Assembly (NCBI RefSeq): GCF_014898055.3
Contig: NW_023601433.1
Span: 15,238,141 to 15,302,140, forward strand
From: Talpa occidentalis
Taxonomy: Eukaryota > Chordata > Mammalia > Eulipotyphla > Talpidae
DNA: 64,000 nucleotides
Direction: 5' to 3'
The position numbers were made by a program, and so were the translations under genes. The notes under the pieces are model-generated. The model saw only the letters and a program-made list of their open reading frames with translations, was not told the DNA's origin and made no database searches. Numbering within the stretch: position 1 is the stretch's first letter; each line of letters begins with the position of its first letter. Positions 50,701 through 54,330 of this stretch are shown here, in pieces.

Positions 50701-52904
50701 CTGCAGGAGCAGGGGCTGGCCTTTGGGTGGGGGTTGTGTGCTACCTCTCCACGTTGCTCCAGGACAAGGAGTCGCAGGCAGTTTTCTCCAGGCCTCAGCC
50801 TGCTGCATGCTCTCTCCAGCTCTCAGCTCAGGACAACCAGAGGCCTTGACAGTGAGGCCTGAGGCCCCAGATTCAGCAGCTTCTTCCTACATTCTCTCCT
50901 TGACCTCTTGCACATGCAGGTCAGAATTTTGTGGAACAACAGTCTGGAGAGTCACCACTGGCCACTGCTGCAGCCAGAGCCTCCCTACACACCCTCTGGT
51001 GGCATCCCTGGCACCCAGTGACCAGCACCTGTCCCTGACTGGCATGTCAGTAGTTCCCCAGCTCAGAGCCTCCTGTGATGCCTCCCTCATCCCCAGAGCC
51101 AGCCTCTCGCTGGTACAGCTCTTCAGCAGCTTTTCTGCCATCCTGGATCCCATGGGTGACAGTCTGGTCTTAGTGCTGAGAATAAGACTCTGCCCGGGGG
51201 TTTCTTCCTTGGGCGCTACCTCAGGCCCAGAGTCAGTGGCTGCTCCTTGTATTAGCTACATCTGAATTCCTCATGGTCTGCTTGACTTCTTACTACTCTA
51301 CCCCATGAGAAAGGCTTTCCATCAGGCTTCCCCTCATGAATCATGGTTTCTACCTCCTCACCAGACCCTAGTGGATGCACCCAGCCCCTTAGCTCATTTC
51401 TACATAGTACTTCTAATTTTGGCTTTCCTAGCAGCCATCACCAGTCTGACCATTCATCCAACTGGCAACAGATTGCTTGGTATTGGACAGGAGTCAGCTC
51501 CACCTATGAAAACCCCACTTAAATATGGAGGCCTGAAATGTTCTTAGCATCATAACACGTCACAGAGAGAACTCACTTTTTCCAAACATAGGGTTTTTAA
51601 AAGTCAGACTTCCTATCTTTATTTTCCATAGGATGTTCATCTATTTCAGAATAATAACATATGACCATGAATTCACGTACCAAAAAAAAAAAAAAAAAAA
51701 AAGTCTTTGAGCATTTAAGGAAAGAGGAAAAAAGAAATGACAAAATATGCTAAGAGGATTGGAATGTGCGTGCATATTGAAAACTCAGGGTGTTGATAAA
51801 GAAACCTATTTTTAAAATCATAATCATTTTTACATTAATTGGAGTCATTTCGACTAAATTATGGCTTAACTCCATTTACTTGCTCATTTACTTCCCACCG
51901 GGGCCCTACAGGGAAGGGGTGACGTGGACACATAGATGAGATGGGGAAGAGACACCCCAAAGGCATCTTTCCTACAACACAGGACTCATTTTCTTGGCAA
52001 CTTCCTAAAGCTTCCCTCCGTGCAGGCGATGGCAGGAGTCCCCTGCCTGATTGAGACGGGCGGCCTGGGACAGAGCAGGGGTGAGGAGAATGAGGCTCAG
52101 CTGGGCCCACTTCCCTCCCAGACACTTCCATCCCTGATGGCTCATCTACTTGACCACCCCTGAGGTTTGCACCACTGCACCTTCTACATAGCCCTGGAGA
52201 GGGGAGTATGGACAGACTCAGATTTCCTGGGCACAAGGCAGCTGTGAGTGCAGGTGTCGGACCCTAACTTTCTTCCTTGTCAGCCCCCACAGTGCCTTTC
52301 TGAGCTGCGGCCGATGCTCGTCAAAGGCAGAATTCAGTTCCAGAAGCCCTGGTACTGAACTCAGAGACACATTTGAGGAGAAAATGTTCTTGAGCTATGC
52401 TCTGGGAACAGGCCATTACTTCTGCTGTGTTGCCATTTACTGAGCTAGTAGAGGAACAGCTTGGCAAATGTCACTAATCAGCTGCTCAGAACATTCCTGC
52501 AACTTGAAAGGGACTCCAAAGGCGGATATGAGGCACTCACAGTCAGTCATAAAAACGGAGTCGCCTGATGGCCTGCCATGGACCAGAGCAGATCAGGGGC
52601 CCTCTCAGACCTTCAGTCCCATGCCCAGCCACTAGAAAGAGTGGCCTGAGGAGGGGGATACTCAGGTGAGCGTGCGAGAGGCGGGTGCCTGACACTTACG
52701 AGCTCCGAGAAGCCTCGAACCACCCGCCGCCGCTTGAGGTTGGTCTCTCCATCCAGGTTGGCCGTTTCGATGTGGCACAGGCCGTCCGGCTCGCTAGAGG
52801 AGAGCAGCAGGATGTCTGCAGGGATGATCTCGTTACAGTGAAGACGCACAAAGTCTCCCACGCGGATTTCCTTCCAGAATCGGTTCACGAACTGTTTTTG
52901 TTCC
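1..52904 (-). CDS. ATP10A: ATP10A, phospholipid-transporting P4-ATPase (exons 2-14 of the gene, partial)
   Basis: Thirteen spliced minus-strand exons join in frame to 885 codons plus a partial codon at each end. The product closely follows human ATP10A as I remember it, and fits it better than ATP10B or ATP10D (for example [17 protein letters not shown] in exon 13 and [20 protein letters not shown] in exon 8). Family knowledge: ATP10A pairs with CDC50A (TMEM30A) at the plasma membrane and flips phosphatidylcholine, and reportedly glucosylceramide, to the cytosolic leaflet. In human it lies on 15q12 near UBE3A, and its imprinting is variable. Visible catalytic motifs are DGET (exon 2), DKTGT (exon 7), ESPDE and KGAD (exon 10) and TGDK (exon 13). 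The start codon and segments M1-M2 are upstream of the window. The GDGAND motif and M5-M10 are downstream. No stops, frameshifts or lost splice sites are seen, so this is a live gene. Confidence 0.95.
841..1106 (+). repeat. tRNA-derived SINE, copy 1
   Basis: Full-length copy beginning GGGCCTCCCTGG, with a degraded B box (ATTCGATCCC), the family core around CAGCAGTGTATTTC, and a tail of AAATAAATGAAT plus A-run. Imperfect target duplications flank it: AGACAGACTACA at 829-840 and GATAGACTACA at 1107-1117. It is antisense to ATP10A. Confidence 0.93.
1141..1680 (+). repeat. Old L1 ORF2 fragment, internally deleted
   Basis: Recognisable L1 ORF2 phrases include the region GAAATCAGTAATAGAAAGAC, then TCAAGACAGCATGGTATTGG, then a stretch like the 'caaaatggattaaagac' segment near 1525. 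These are normally farther apart, so the copy has internal deletions. Reading frames are broken. Confidence 0.75.
2179..2363 (-). CDS. ATP10A: ATP10A exon 13 (P-domain, TGDK motif)
   Basis: 185 bases: GT completing a glycine codon, then 61 codons. Acceptor TTTGACCAG at 2364-2372 and donor CAG|GTAGGC at 2173-2178. The encoded segment starts [16 protein letters not shown] and continues [19 protein letters not shown]. The TGDK motif (2274-2263) is the P-domain signature that helps position Mg-ATP and accept phosphate release in P-type ATPases. At one position the protein has Leu (ETALNIAY) where I recall Val in human ATP10A, a conservative change. Intron 12 enters in phase 1 and intron 13 leaves in phase 0, which match the neighbouring exons. 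Confidence 0.95.
2816..3082 (+). repeat. tRNA-derived SINE, copy 2
   Basis: Starts GGGCCTCCTCGGTGGTGCAG, B box GGTTCGATTCC, core CAGCAGTGTTTTCC, tail ATAAATAAATAAATC plus A-run. Target duplications are not clear by eye. It is antisense to ATP10A. Confidence 0.92.
3250..3583 (+). repeat. MLT1-type (ERVL-MaLR) LTR fragment
   Basis: Carries the typical MLT1 order: TTGAAACCCTAATCC, then GGGGGCTTTGGGAGGT, then GGGTGGAGCCCTCAT, then CAGCCTCCAGAGCTGTGAG, ending in TAGCAGCCCTAAATGACTAA. The family identification is from memory of the consensus. The copy is old and diverged. Confidence 0.75.
4262..4440 (+). repeat. MIR fragment
   Basis: Resembles the MIR core: CTATTTGCCAAGCA followed by CCCCACTGTACAGATGTGGAAA, which corresponds to 'ccccattttacagatgaggaaac' of the consensus. 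Diverged. Boundaries approximate. Confidence 0.6.
4611..4737 (-). CDS. ATP10A: ATP10A exon 12
   Basis: 127 bases: 42 codons plus the first base of a glycine codon. Acceptor TCTCACATAG at 4738-4747 has an unusually poor pyrimidine tract. Donor is CTGG|GTAATT (4605-4610). The protein reads [20 protein letters not shown], then an acidic stretch, then [14 protein letters not shown]. In P4-ATPases this helical region leads from the nucleotide-binding domain back into the P domain. It is separated from exon 11 by an intron of only 83 bases. Confidence 0.95.
4738..4820 (-). other. Intron 11 of ATP10A (83 bases)
   Basis: Very short intron with donor GTAAGT (4815-4820) and acceptor ATAG (from 4738). 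It is close to the minimum size for efficient mammalian splicing and free of repeats. Confidence 0.92.
4821..4924 (-). CDS. ATP10A: ATP10A exon 11
   Basis: 104 bases: two bases completing an Asp codon split with exon 10, then 34 codons, [19 protein letters not shown] through [10 protein letters not shown]. Acceptor CTCAACCTAG (4925-4934), donor AGG|GTAAGT (4815-4820). The '[11 protein letters not shown]' phrase is the conserved end of the P4-ATPase nucleotide-binding domain (compare GLRTL in other flippases). The split first codon gives Asp where I recall Val in human ATP10A. The preceding residues are CSS. Confidence 0.95.
5656..5947 (-). repeat. tRNA-derived SINE, copy 3
   Basis: Reverse-strand copy ending at GGAGGCCC (5940-5947), with poly-T and TTTA tail at the left. 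Target duplications ACTTATGCATTTTTTT flank it (from 5639 and from 5948). It belongs to the GC-rich subfamily (TTGCAACCTAACGCTCAAC corresponds to GTTGAGCG...GTTGC). It lies in ATP10A sense orientation. Confidence 0.93.
5664..5713. repeat. (TTTA)n microsatellite in SINE tail
   Basis: About twelve uninterrupted TTTA units, an expansion of the (AAAT)n tail of SINE copy 3. Confidence 0.95.
7354..7627 (+). repeat. tRNA-derived SINE, copy 4, with internal duplication
   Basis: Starts GGGGTCTCCCTGGTGGCCCAG, B box GTTCGATCCCC, tail AATAAATAAATAAATC. Flanks AAAATATAGTAAT and AAAATAATAGTAAT look like a target duplication. The stretch TTCAGTAGATCTGCTTGTTC occurs twice in tandem (about 7486-7530), a duplication private to this copy. 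Confidence 0.92.
9372..9960 (-). CDS. ATP10A: ATP10A exon 10 (nucleotide-binding domain)
   Basis: The longest exon, 589 bases: 196 codons plus the first base of a split codon. Acceptor CTCTTGCAG (9961-9969), donor TCAG|GTAGCC (9366-9371). It starts [18 protein letters not shown] and continues through a variable Ser/Thr-rich insert, residues 22-90 of the exon. The conserved core follows: [17 protein letters not shown] (ESPDE motif), [20 protein letters not shown], and [14 protein letters not shown] (KGAD, whose lysine binds ATP in this family). The exon is GC-rich and CpG-rich, unlike its introns. The variable insert is typical of class 5 P4-ATPases, which have long N-domains. In the last residues it reads LLLPCSS. 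Its upstream intron has a GC donor. Confidence 0.96.
10570..10836 (+). repeat. tRNA-derived SINE, copy 5
   Basis: GGGGGCCACCCCAGTGGCAC start, 'GCGGTTGAGCGCTGGGCTG' (GC-rich subfamily), core CAGCAGTGTACTTCGTCAG, tail TAAATAAATCAATC plus A-run. Short flanking repeats TTTAGATGG and ATAGATGGG. Confidence 0.92.
11178..11456 (+). repeat. tRNA-derived SINE, copy 6, with perfect target duplication
   Basis: GGGCCTCCTTGGTGG start, core CAGCAGTGTATTTCAGTCAG, tail GAATAAATAAATAATCC, A-run and GA-run. Perfect 16-base target duplication AGAAATGCATCCAGAG at 11162-11177 and 11457-11472. Confidence 0.95.
11474..11498. repeat. (TG)n microsatellite
   Basis: About twelve uninterrupted TG units directly after the right target duplication of SINE copy 6. 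Confidence 0.95.
12168..12420 (+). repeat. MIR fragment
   Basis: Resembles MIR: 'ATTTACTATGTGTCATAC' (compare 'acttactatgtgccaggc'), then 'CAGGTGAGGTCTCTGAGGC' and a truncated 'agtcaggattc'. It is interrupted by a TTTA-rich duplication of TTTATGCTGAAGCTTTTA. Confidence 0.55.
12784..12978 (-). CDS. ATP10A: ATP10A exon 9 (with GC donor)
   Basis: 195 bases, exactly 65 codons, phase 0 at both ends. Acceptor CTTCCCAG (12979-12986). Starts [20 protein letters not shown], then [20 protein letters not shown], ending SSPEQPQQK. The '[12 protein letters not shown]' helix is conserved in all P4-ATPases at the start of the nucleotide-binding domain. The donor is AAAAG|GCAAGT: the base at +2 is C. Reading to the next in-frame GT would add residues absent from the family. 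Joining at GC keeps the length equal to human ATP10A ([11 protein letters not shown]), so the GC site is the likely real donor. Confidence 0.93.
13085..13560. repeat. AT-rich low-complexity tract with TAATGTATAA units
   Basis: Nearly pure A/T with many scattered copies of AGTAATGTATAA and TATAATATAT variants (for example 13256-13345). It looks like slippage-expanded simple sequence. No coding potential. Confidence 0.85.
13896..13914. repeat. Subterminal palindrome 1 of the piggyBac element
   Basis: TGTCCCCT-CTC-AGGGGACA: 8-base arms and a 3-base loop, two bases inside the left terminal repeat. Candidate transposase-binding site (inference). Confidence 0.9.
13939..13959. repeat. Subterminal palindrome 2 of the piggyBac element
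   Basis: Same palindrome with 9-base arms (A and T added at the ends). It lies 44 bases from the first and also carries the preceding CACTC, so the first ~35 bases of the element are repeated with a 44-base period. Confidence 0.9.
14742..14959 (-). CDS. ATP10A: ATP10A exon 8 (variable N-domain loop)
   Basis: 218 bases: two bases completing an Ala codon, then 72 codons. Acceptor CTTCACAG (14960-14967), donor ATG|GTGAGC (14736-14741). Protein: [17 protein letters not shown], a Gly/Ser/His-rich variable loop, then [20 protein letters not shown] and [11 protein letters not shown]. The acidic run SEEEE and the basic Ser-rich run are ATP10A-specific cytosolic features. The Ser residues beside basic ones look like kinase sites, which is inference only. 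Phase 1 entry and phase 0 exit match exons 7 and 9. Confidence 0.95.
14960..15679 (-). other. Intron 7 of ATP10A
   Basis: Donor GTGAGT, acceptor TTCACAG. 720 bases with no repeat or regulatory feature that I recognise. Confidence 0.88.
15680..15932 (-). CDS. ATP10A: ATP10A exon 7 (M4 gate and DKTGT phosphorylation site)
   Basis: 253 bases: 84 codons plus one base. Acceptor GTCTTCTAG (15933-15941), donor AATG|GTGAGT (15674-15679). It starts [18 protein letters not shown], the end of membrane segment 4. This is where P4-ATPases carry the PISL motif whose Ile gates lipid passage. Here the motif reads PVSL. Then comes the P-domain start: [20 protein letters not shown] and [14 protein letters not shown]. 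The Asp of DKTGT (codon at 15764-15762) is the residue phosphorylated by ATP in every P-type ATPase, so catalysis appears intact. This exon is the most conserved in the window. Confidence 0.97.
16670..17110 (+). repeat. L1 3' end (old, L1MA/MB-like)
   Basis: Typical L1 3' phrases: GTGAAATAAGTCAGACAAAG, then GATGGATGTTAACTAGACTT, then TGTACATTTAACACTAAC and GCCAATTATATTTCAA, then a short A-rich end. Confidence 0.8.
17270..17450 (+). repeat. L1 3' end fragment (old)
   Basis: Contains AACAATGTGAATGTACTTAA, then AAATGGTTGAGAGGG, and TTTTACCATAACAAAAACAA, the usual 3' tail of mid-aged L1M elements. Confidence 0.75.
17750..17990 (+). repeat. L1 3' end fragment (very old)
   Basis: Ends in 'TTTTTTGCAACTTGTCTATA' and 'TTAAATTATCCTAAGACAAA', matching the 3' UTR end of old L1M/L1ME elements. 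Diverged. Confidence 0.65.
18218..18348 (-). CDS. ATP10A: ATP10A exon 6 (M3-M4 loop and start of M4)
   Basis: 131 bases: two bases completing a Gly codon, then 43 codons. Acceptor GTTACTGCAG (18349-18358), donor CAG|GTAACA (18212-18217). It encodes [20 protein letters not shown], then [19 protein letters not shown], the start of membrane segment 4. The luminal loop between M3 and M4 is in the region where P4-ATPases contact CDC50 subunits. Length and phase equal the human exon as I recall it. Confidence 0.95.
18584..18613. repeat. (TA)n microsatellite
   Basis: A near-pure TA run directly before an antisense L1 fragment. Confidence 0.9.
18614..18730 (-). repeat. Antisense L1 3' UTR fragment
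   Basis: GTTTCAGGTGTACATCAGTA after TAACAGTATATAA is the antisense of an L1 3' UTR segment. Short and diverged. Confidence 0.55.
19409..19540 (-). CDS. ATP10A: ATP10A exon 5 (membrane segment 3)
   Basis: 132 bases: two bases completing a Gly codon, 43 codons and one trailing base. Acceptor CTCCCCACAG (19541-19550), donor GTCG|GTAAGT (19403-19408). Protein [20 protein letters not shown], then [20 protein letters not shown] and SAV. The first part closes the actuator domain. The hydrophobic stretch [15 protein letters not shown] is membrane segment 3. HETK..NN..PRYKRS is conserved in all P4-ATPases. Confidence 0.95.
19541..20324 (-). other. Intron 4 of ATP10A
   Basis: Donor GTAGGA, acceptor CCACAG. 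Largely one plus-strand L1 3' end (about 19640-20100). The remaining ~220 bases at the right are unclassified. Confidence 0.85.
19640..20100 (+). repeat. L1 3' end
   Basis: From the end of ORF2 (CACATAATGGAAAACCACTC, like 'ggaatattactcagcc') through GAAGGGACTATGCCAAGTGA to the 3' UTR, TTATATAATATGTTGTAAAC and CTCAATAAAAG, and an A-rich tail. Confidence 0.85.
20325..20431 (-). CDS. ATP10A: ATP10A exon 4 (actuator domain)
   Basis: 107 bases: one base completing an Ile codon, 35 codons and one trailing base. Acceptor TTCTTTGGCAG (20432-20442), donor GCAG|GTAGGA (20319-20324). Protein [20 protein letters not shown], then [15 protein letters not shown]. 'LLLRGC.(L/I)RNT...G.V.Y.G' is the P4-ATPase actuator-domain signature. 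Phase 2 entry matches the end of exon 3. Confidence 0.96.
20722..20997 (-). repeat. tRNA-derived SINE, copy 7
   Basis: Reverse-strand copy, poly-T at left, GGGGAGGCCC at right. Target duplication AGAGACTTGTGTTTT at 20707-20721 and 20998-21012. Confidence 0.94.
21021..21302 (-). repeat. tRNA-derived SINE, copy 8 (young subfamily)
   Basis: Reverse-strand copy of the GC-rich subfamily ending ACCGGGGAGGCCC. Its target duplication TTAATAGTCTTT (about 21011-21022 and 21303-21314) begins inside the right duplication of copy 7, so it landed beside copy 7 later. Confidence 0.94.
23512..23838 (+). repeat. MLT1-type (ERVL-MaLR) LTR
   Basis: Order of phrases: GATTGAAGTCCTACCCCCAG, CAAAATGTGACTGTACTTGG, ATGACTTGTGTCCTTTTAAG, GGACACAAGGGCAGAC, and a degenerate end. 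These match the MLT1/MST-like consensus as I recall it. Confidence 0.7.
24330..24432 (+). repeat. L2-like 3' tail
   Basis: CACAGTAGGTGCTCAACAAA followed by ATACTTATTCAATGA and (ATGA)n, the usual end of L2 elements. Confidence 0.55.
24798..24883 (-). CDS. ATP10A: ATP10A exon 3 (actuator domain)
   Basis: 86 bases: 28 codons plus two bases of a split Ile codon. Acceptor TTCCTTTCAG (24884-24893), donor GCAT|GTAAGT (24792-24797). Protein [20 protein letters not shown], then DLTRFHGC. 'ECE.PN..L..F.G' is the P4-ATPase actuator signature. The length matches the human exon as I recall it. Confidence 0.95.
25611..25876 (+). repeat. tRNA-derived SINE, copy 9
   Basis: GGGCTGCCCTGGTGGTGCAAG start, B box GTTCGATCCCC, tail CATAAATAAATAAATTT. 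Target duplication ATCAGTTCTC at 25600-25609 and about 25878-25887. Confidence 0.93.
26720..27068 (+). repeat. MLT1-type (ERVL-MaLR) LTR
   Basis: TATTGAAGTCTTATCCCCAG, then CAGAATGTGACCGTATTTGG, AGATAATTAAGTTAAAATGA, GACACACAGAGGGAAGAAG, and an end like 'taaatttctgtt...aggccac...gtggtat.ttgttatggg'. Confidence 0.75.
28282..28551 (-). repeat. tRNA-derived SINE, copy 10
   Basis: Reverse-strand, poly-T left end, core TACACTGCTGAGGGGAGCA, right end ACCAGGGAGGCCCC. Flanks GAACTACTT and CTAACTACTT. Confidence 0.93.
29265..29500 (-). repeat. Antisense L1 3' UTR fragment
   Basis: GTGATATAATCAACACGTAA, GTTTCAGGTGCACAAAAC, and TTAACTATAGTCACCATGCT are the antisense of an L1 3' UTR. Confidence 0.75.
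31990..32062 (+). repeat. L2-like 3' tail
   Basis: CTATAGTGGGTGCTCCATTA then ACATTTACTAAGTAAATAAA, resembling the L2 end. Short. Confidence 0.45.
32993..33906 (+). repeat. Young 5'-truncated L1 with target duplication
   Basis: About 0.9 kb of L1 3' end. It encodes the ORF2 C-terminus ([17 protein letters not shown], then [20 protein letters not shown] and [11 protein letters not shown]), then a 3' UTR and an A-rich tail (about 33862-33906). Target duplication GCCCTCTTAA is at 32983-32992 and 33908-33917, extending to about 15 bases with one mismatch. Low divergence points to a recent insertion. Near 33300 it lacks about 20 bases of the usual ORF2, so it would not encode a normal protein. It is antisense to ATP10A. 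Confidence 0.9.
34748..35490 (-). repeat. Antisense MLT1-type LTR split by a SINE
   Basis: Starts with AACAGCTGCTGTAACAAATT, then ACCACAAACTGAAGTGGCTC (antisense of the MLT1 end 'agccactcagtt..tggtaatttgtt'). It continues after SINE copy 11 through 'CATATCCTCAGGTTCAGGGG' to about 35490. Confidence 0.65.
34872..35147 (-). repeat. tRNA-derived SINE, copy 11
   Basis: Reverse-strand copy inside the antisense MLT1. Poly-T left end, right end ACCAGGGGGGCCCC. Flanks CCCTAAATTTC and CCCTTAAATTT. It has a small tandem duplication of GAAATACACT near 34995. Confidence 0.92.
37401..37681 (+). repeat. tRNA-derived SINE, copy 12
   Basis: GGGGGACCTCCCTGGTGGCG start, tail ATAAATAAATAAATC plus A-run. Target duplication ATTATAAAATA at about 37390-37400 and 37683-37693, within old L1 sequence. 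Confidence 0.94.
38644..38969 (+). repeat. tRNA-derived SINE, copy 13 (young, inside L1 ORF2)
   Basis: GGGCCTCCCCGGTGGCGCAG start, B box GGTTCGATCCCC, GC-rich subfamily, long (AAAT)n and a 23-base A-run. Perfect 13-base target duplication AACACCATATACA at 38631-38643 and 38970-38982. It splits recognisable L1 ORF2 sequence. Confidence 0.96.
40251..40522 (-). repeat. tRNA-derived SINE, copy 14
   Basis: Reverse-strand copy. Target duplication CTTGTCTCCAATC (40238-40250) and CTTGTCTCTGATC (40523-40535), one two-base difference. Confidence 0.94.
40567..40838 (-). repeat. tRNA-derived SINE, copy 15
   Basis: Reverse-strand copy only 44 bases from copy 14, in the same orientation. Poly-T left end, right end ACCAGGGAGGACCC. 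No clear target duplication. Confidence 0.92.
41915..42030 (+). repeat. MIR fragment
   Basis: Resembles the middle of MIR: GGATCTGAATCCCAGGTCTC, then 'GCACTAGCCAAATGACTGCA'. Diverged. Confidence 0.5.
42590..42700 (+). repeat. MIR fragment
   Basis: GAGCCTGAGTCCAGCCCTCT, then 'GCTGCATTTGCAAAATGGAA', like 'ctcatctgtaaaatggg' of MIR. Diverged. Confidence 0.5.
43500..43826 (+). repeat. Unassigned old LTR-like repeat
   Basis: Phrases GGTTCAGGCCTTTGGATTCA, CAGATGGTGGAACTTCTCAG, ATAATAAATCTTTCTC and TATTGATTCTGTTTCTCTGG recur in many mammalian genomes near one another. I do not remember the family name. It includes an (ATCC)n run at about 43765-43783. Confidence 0.45.
44712..44986 (+). repeat. tRNA-derived SINE, copy 16
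   Basis: GGGGCCTCCCTGGTGGCACG start, core CAGCAGTGTATTTTGTCAG, tail AAATAAATAAATGAATC. Target duplication AAAACAAATGAAA at about 44698-44710 and 44987-44999. Confidence 0.94.
45159..45603 (+). mobile_element. Solo LTR of an endogenous retrovirus (445 bp)
   Basis: Begins TGTAGGG and ends CCTTACA, imperfect inverted ends with the TG...CA rule. Flanked by the 5-base target duplication AATAC (45154-45158 and 45604-45608). A polyadenylation signal AATAAA is at 45506-45511, followed by a U5-like segment. A CAG/GAAGC-rich stretch at about 45334-45413 lies before it. No retroviral genes adjoin it, so it is what remains after recombination between two LTRs. The family is not identified. It reads in the direction opposite to ATP10A. 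Confidence 0.8.
45334..45413 (+). repeat. CAG/GAAGC-rich simple stretch inside the solo LTR
   Basis: Runs of CAG (four and more units) alternate with GAAGC units. It lies just downstream of the likely promoter part of the LTR, so it may be in the transcribed R region. Confidence 0.8.
46450..46489 (+). other. Possible 40-base exon on the plus strand
   Basis: Preceded by a strong pyrimidine tract and acceptor (GCTTCTGTTTTTTAG) and followed by a strong donor (CACAG|GTGAGT). One frame is open and reads [13 protein letters not shown]. It is on the strand opposite ATP10A, in intron 2. It may be chance, or an exon of an unknown antisense transcript. No partner exon was found. Confidence 0.25.
47402..47600 (+). 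repeat. tRNA-derived SINE, copy 17 (5'-truncated)
   Basis: Starts within the B box (GGGGCGATCCCTGGCCAGG), keeps the core and the AATAAATAAA tail. Flanks GATAATA may be a short target duplication. Confidence 0.9.
49520..49608 (+). repeat. L2-like 3' tail
   Basis: Ends GATGGTGCTCAGAAAATATT then TGTTGAAAGAATGAA, resembling the L2 3' end. Confidence 0.5.
51681..51701. repeat. Poly-A run
   Basis: About 21 adenines with no recognisable retroelement body upstream. Confidence 0.85.
52700..52904 (-). CDS. ATP10A: ATP10A exon 2 (actuator domain, DGET motif)
   Basis: 205 bases: the last base of an Arg codon, then 68 codons. Acceptor CTCTTCACCAG (52905-52915), donor CTC|GTAAGT (52694-52699). Protein [20 protein letters not shown], then [20 protein letters not shown], then [20 protein letters not shown] and VVRGFSEL. 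The DGET Glu (codon 52747-52745) corresponds to the residue mutated to make human ATP10A catalytically dead (E203Q). It drives dephosphorylation in P4-ATPases. '[12 protein letters not shown].(I/V)[11 protein letters not shown]' is the family actuator signature. Confidence 0.97.
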
Positions 52905-53039
52905 CTGGTGAAGAGATAGGGGTTAACGAGACTGGCAGGCGGTTGACCAGAGCTGACCCTGGGGGATGGATGTGTGGGGTTCACCAAACATTTCTTTCCA
53001 CTTCCAGAATGTTGAAAATTTCCATAATAAAAGTGTTTT

Positions 53040-53290
53040 GAACAGAACATTCATAAAAGCAACACATGGTATAACTCACTTGTACATGATATCCAGAACG
53101 GGCAAATCCATGCACATGGAAAGTAGATTAGTGGTTTCCAGGAGCAAGGGTGAGGGGACAAGGGAAGAAAGTGTTCAATGAGACAGGTTTTAATTTGGGG
53201 TGATTAAAATGTGCCAGAATTAGACAATGTGATGATTATTCAGCATTCTGAATGTACTGTCACAGTTCACTTTAATGTGGTTTAAATGTC
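53040..53290 (+). repeat. L1 3' end fragment
   Basis: GTGGTTTCCAGGAGCAAGGG and TAATTTGGGGTGATTAAAAT are old L1 3' UTR phrases. A second L1 fragment follows directly. Confidence 0.65.
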
Positions 53291-54110
53291 TACTCCTAGA
53301 TAAATACCCAGAGGAGAGAAAAGCATGAACTTGAACAGATATTGTGCACTGATGGCCACAGCACATCACTCAAAGCCAAGAAGTGGAAACAACTCAAATG
53401 CCCACCCAGAGATGAATGGATAAGCAAAATGTGATCTATACACAGGGTGAAATATTACTCAGCCAGGAAAAGGAAGGGAATTCTGATTCATGATACAGCC
53501 CACATGAACCTTGGACTCGAGCTACTTGAAATCTATCAAACACAAAAGAACAAATAATGTATGATTACACTTTTATAAGGTTCCTGGAATAGACAACTTC
53601 ATAGAGATGGAAAGGAGAGTGGGCTTACCCAAGGCTGAGGGAGTCACTGTTTAATGGGTATGGAGTTTTGTTTGGGATGATATATATTTTTTGAAATATT
53701 GGGGGTGCTTGTACAGACTGAATGTACATAATGCTGGAGAAGCACACACTTGAAAGTGGTGAAAAGGTGGCCTCCCTGGTGGCACAGCGGTTGAGCGCTG
53801 GGTTGCGAAGCTGCCCGCAGCCTCTGCAGCACCAGTTTGATCCCCGGCCCCTGGCAAGGGTCCCACATAGCACGTAGACCTCTCCTGCCACGCCTGCTGC
53901 TCCCCTCAGCAGTATATTTCGTCAGTCTGCCTGTTCTGCTCCCCGCTCTGGCTCTGGTGAATTCTCTCACCCTCCCACGCTTCTGACTGTACCCAGTGCT
54001 TGTATAAATAAATAAATAAATATTTGAACAAACAAAAGAAAAAAGTGGTGAAAAGGGCAAAATTCTGTGGCTATCTTATCACAACTAAAAAAGTATAAAA
54101 TGGTAAATTT
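53291..54110 (+). repeat. L1 3' end fragment split by SINE copy 18
   Basis: ORF2 end (TCCTAGATAAATACCCAGAG, CAAATGCCCACCCAGAGATG, ATATTACTCAGCCAGGAAAA) and 3' UTR (AATGGTAAATTTTAAGTTAT), interrupted at 53768-54041 by a SINE. Confidence 0.8.
53768..54041 (+). repeat. tRNA-derived SINE, copy 18
   Basis: Young GC-rich subfamily ('GCGGTTGAGCGCTGGGTTGC'), tail AAATAAATAAATAAATATT. Perfect 15-base target duplication AAAGTGGTGAAAAGG at 53753-53767 and 54042-54056. Confidence 0.95.
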
Positions 54111-54184
54111 TAAGTTATGTGTATTTCAACACAAAAGTAAGATCATTGGAACACTTTAAACCATGGGAAAGTGAGCTGAAACTG

Positions 54185-54330
54185 TGGCAGGTTAGAGGGT
54201 CACTTGGTAGCTGAGGGTACAAGCACTGGGGACACATGTTCTGAGTTTGACCCCCTGTTCCACCACTGTCAAACCACTCTATTCTCGTTCTCACTGTCCT
54301 CAGTTGTAGAACAGAGATAACAGATGTGTC
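54185..54330 (+). repeat. MIR fragment
   Basis: Resembles MIR: GGGACACATGTTCTGAGTTT, then 'CCTCAGTTGTAGAACAGAGA' like 'cctcatctgtaaaatgggga'. Diverged. Confidence 0.5.

Larger units (their letters stand above)
24884..52699 (-). other. Intron 2 of ATP10A (27.8 kb)
   Basis: Donor GTAAGT at 52694-52699, acceptor CTTTCAG. The largest intron in the window. It carries nine SINEs, a solo LTR, a young truncated L1, a ~4-kb old L1, MLT1 LTRs, MIR and L2 pieces. Long stretches hold no repeat I can name: 27070-28270, 29540-31980, 32065-32980, 39500-40230, 40840-41900, 42710-43490, 43830-44700, 45610-47390 and 47610-52690 (except the L2 tail near 49520). No second protein-coding gene is recognisable. 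A splice-like segment on the plus strand is listed separately. Confidence 0.85.

Noticed and set aside
50660..51265. Plus-strand open frame of 201 codons in intron 2
   Set aside because: Low-complexity Ser/Leu/Cys-rich product with no recognisable domain. It overlaps no repeat or splice pattern and is probably chance in GC-rich sequence.
1..52904. Possibility that the ATP10A exons are a processed or duplicated pseudogene
   Set aside because: Introns are present, all thirteen exons are open, every junction keeps phase and catalytic motifs are intact.
1..52904. Assignment to ATP10B or ATP10D
   Set aside because: The variable loops in exons 8, 9 and 10 and the stretch around TGDKQETA match human ATP10A as I remember it. 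The other paralogues differ clearly there.
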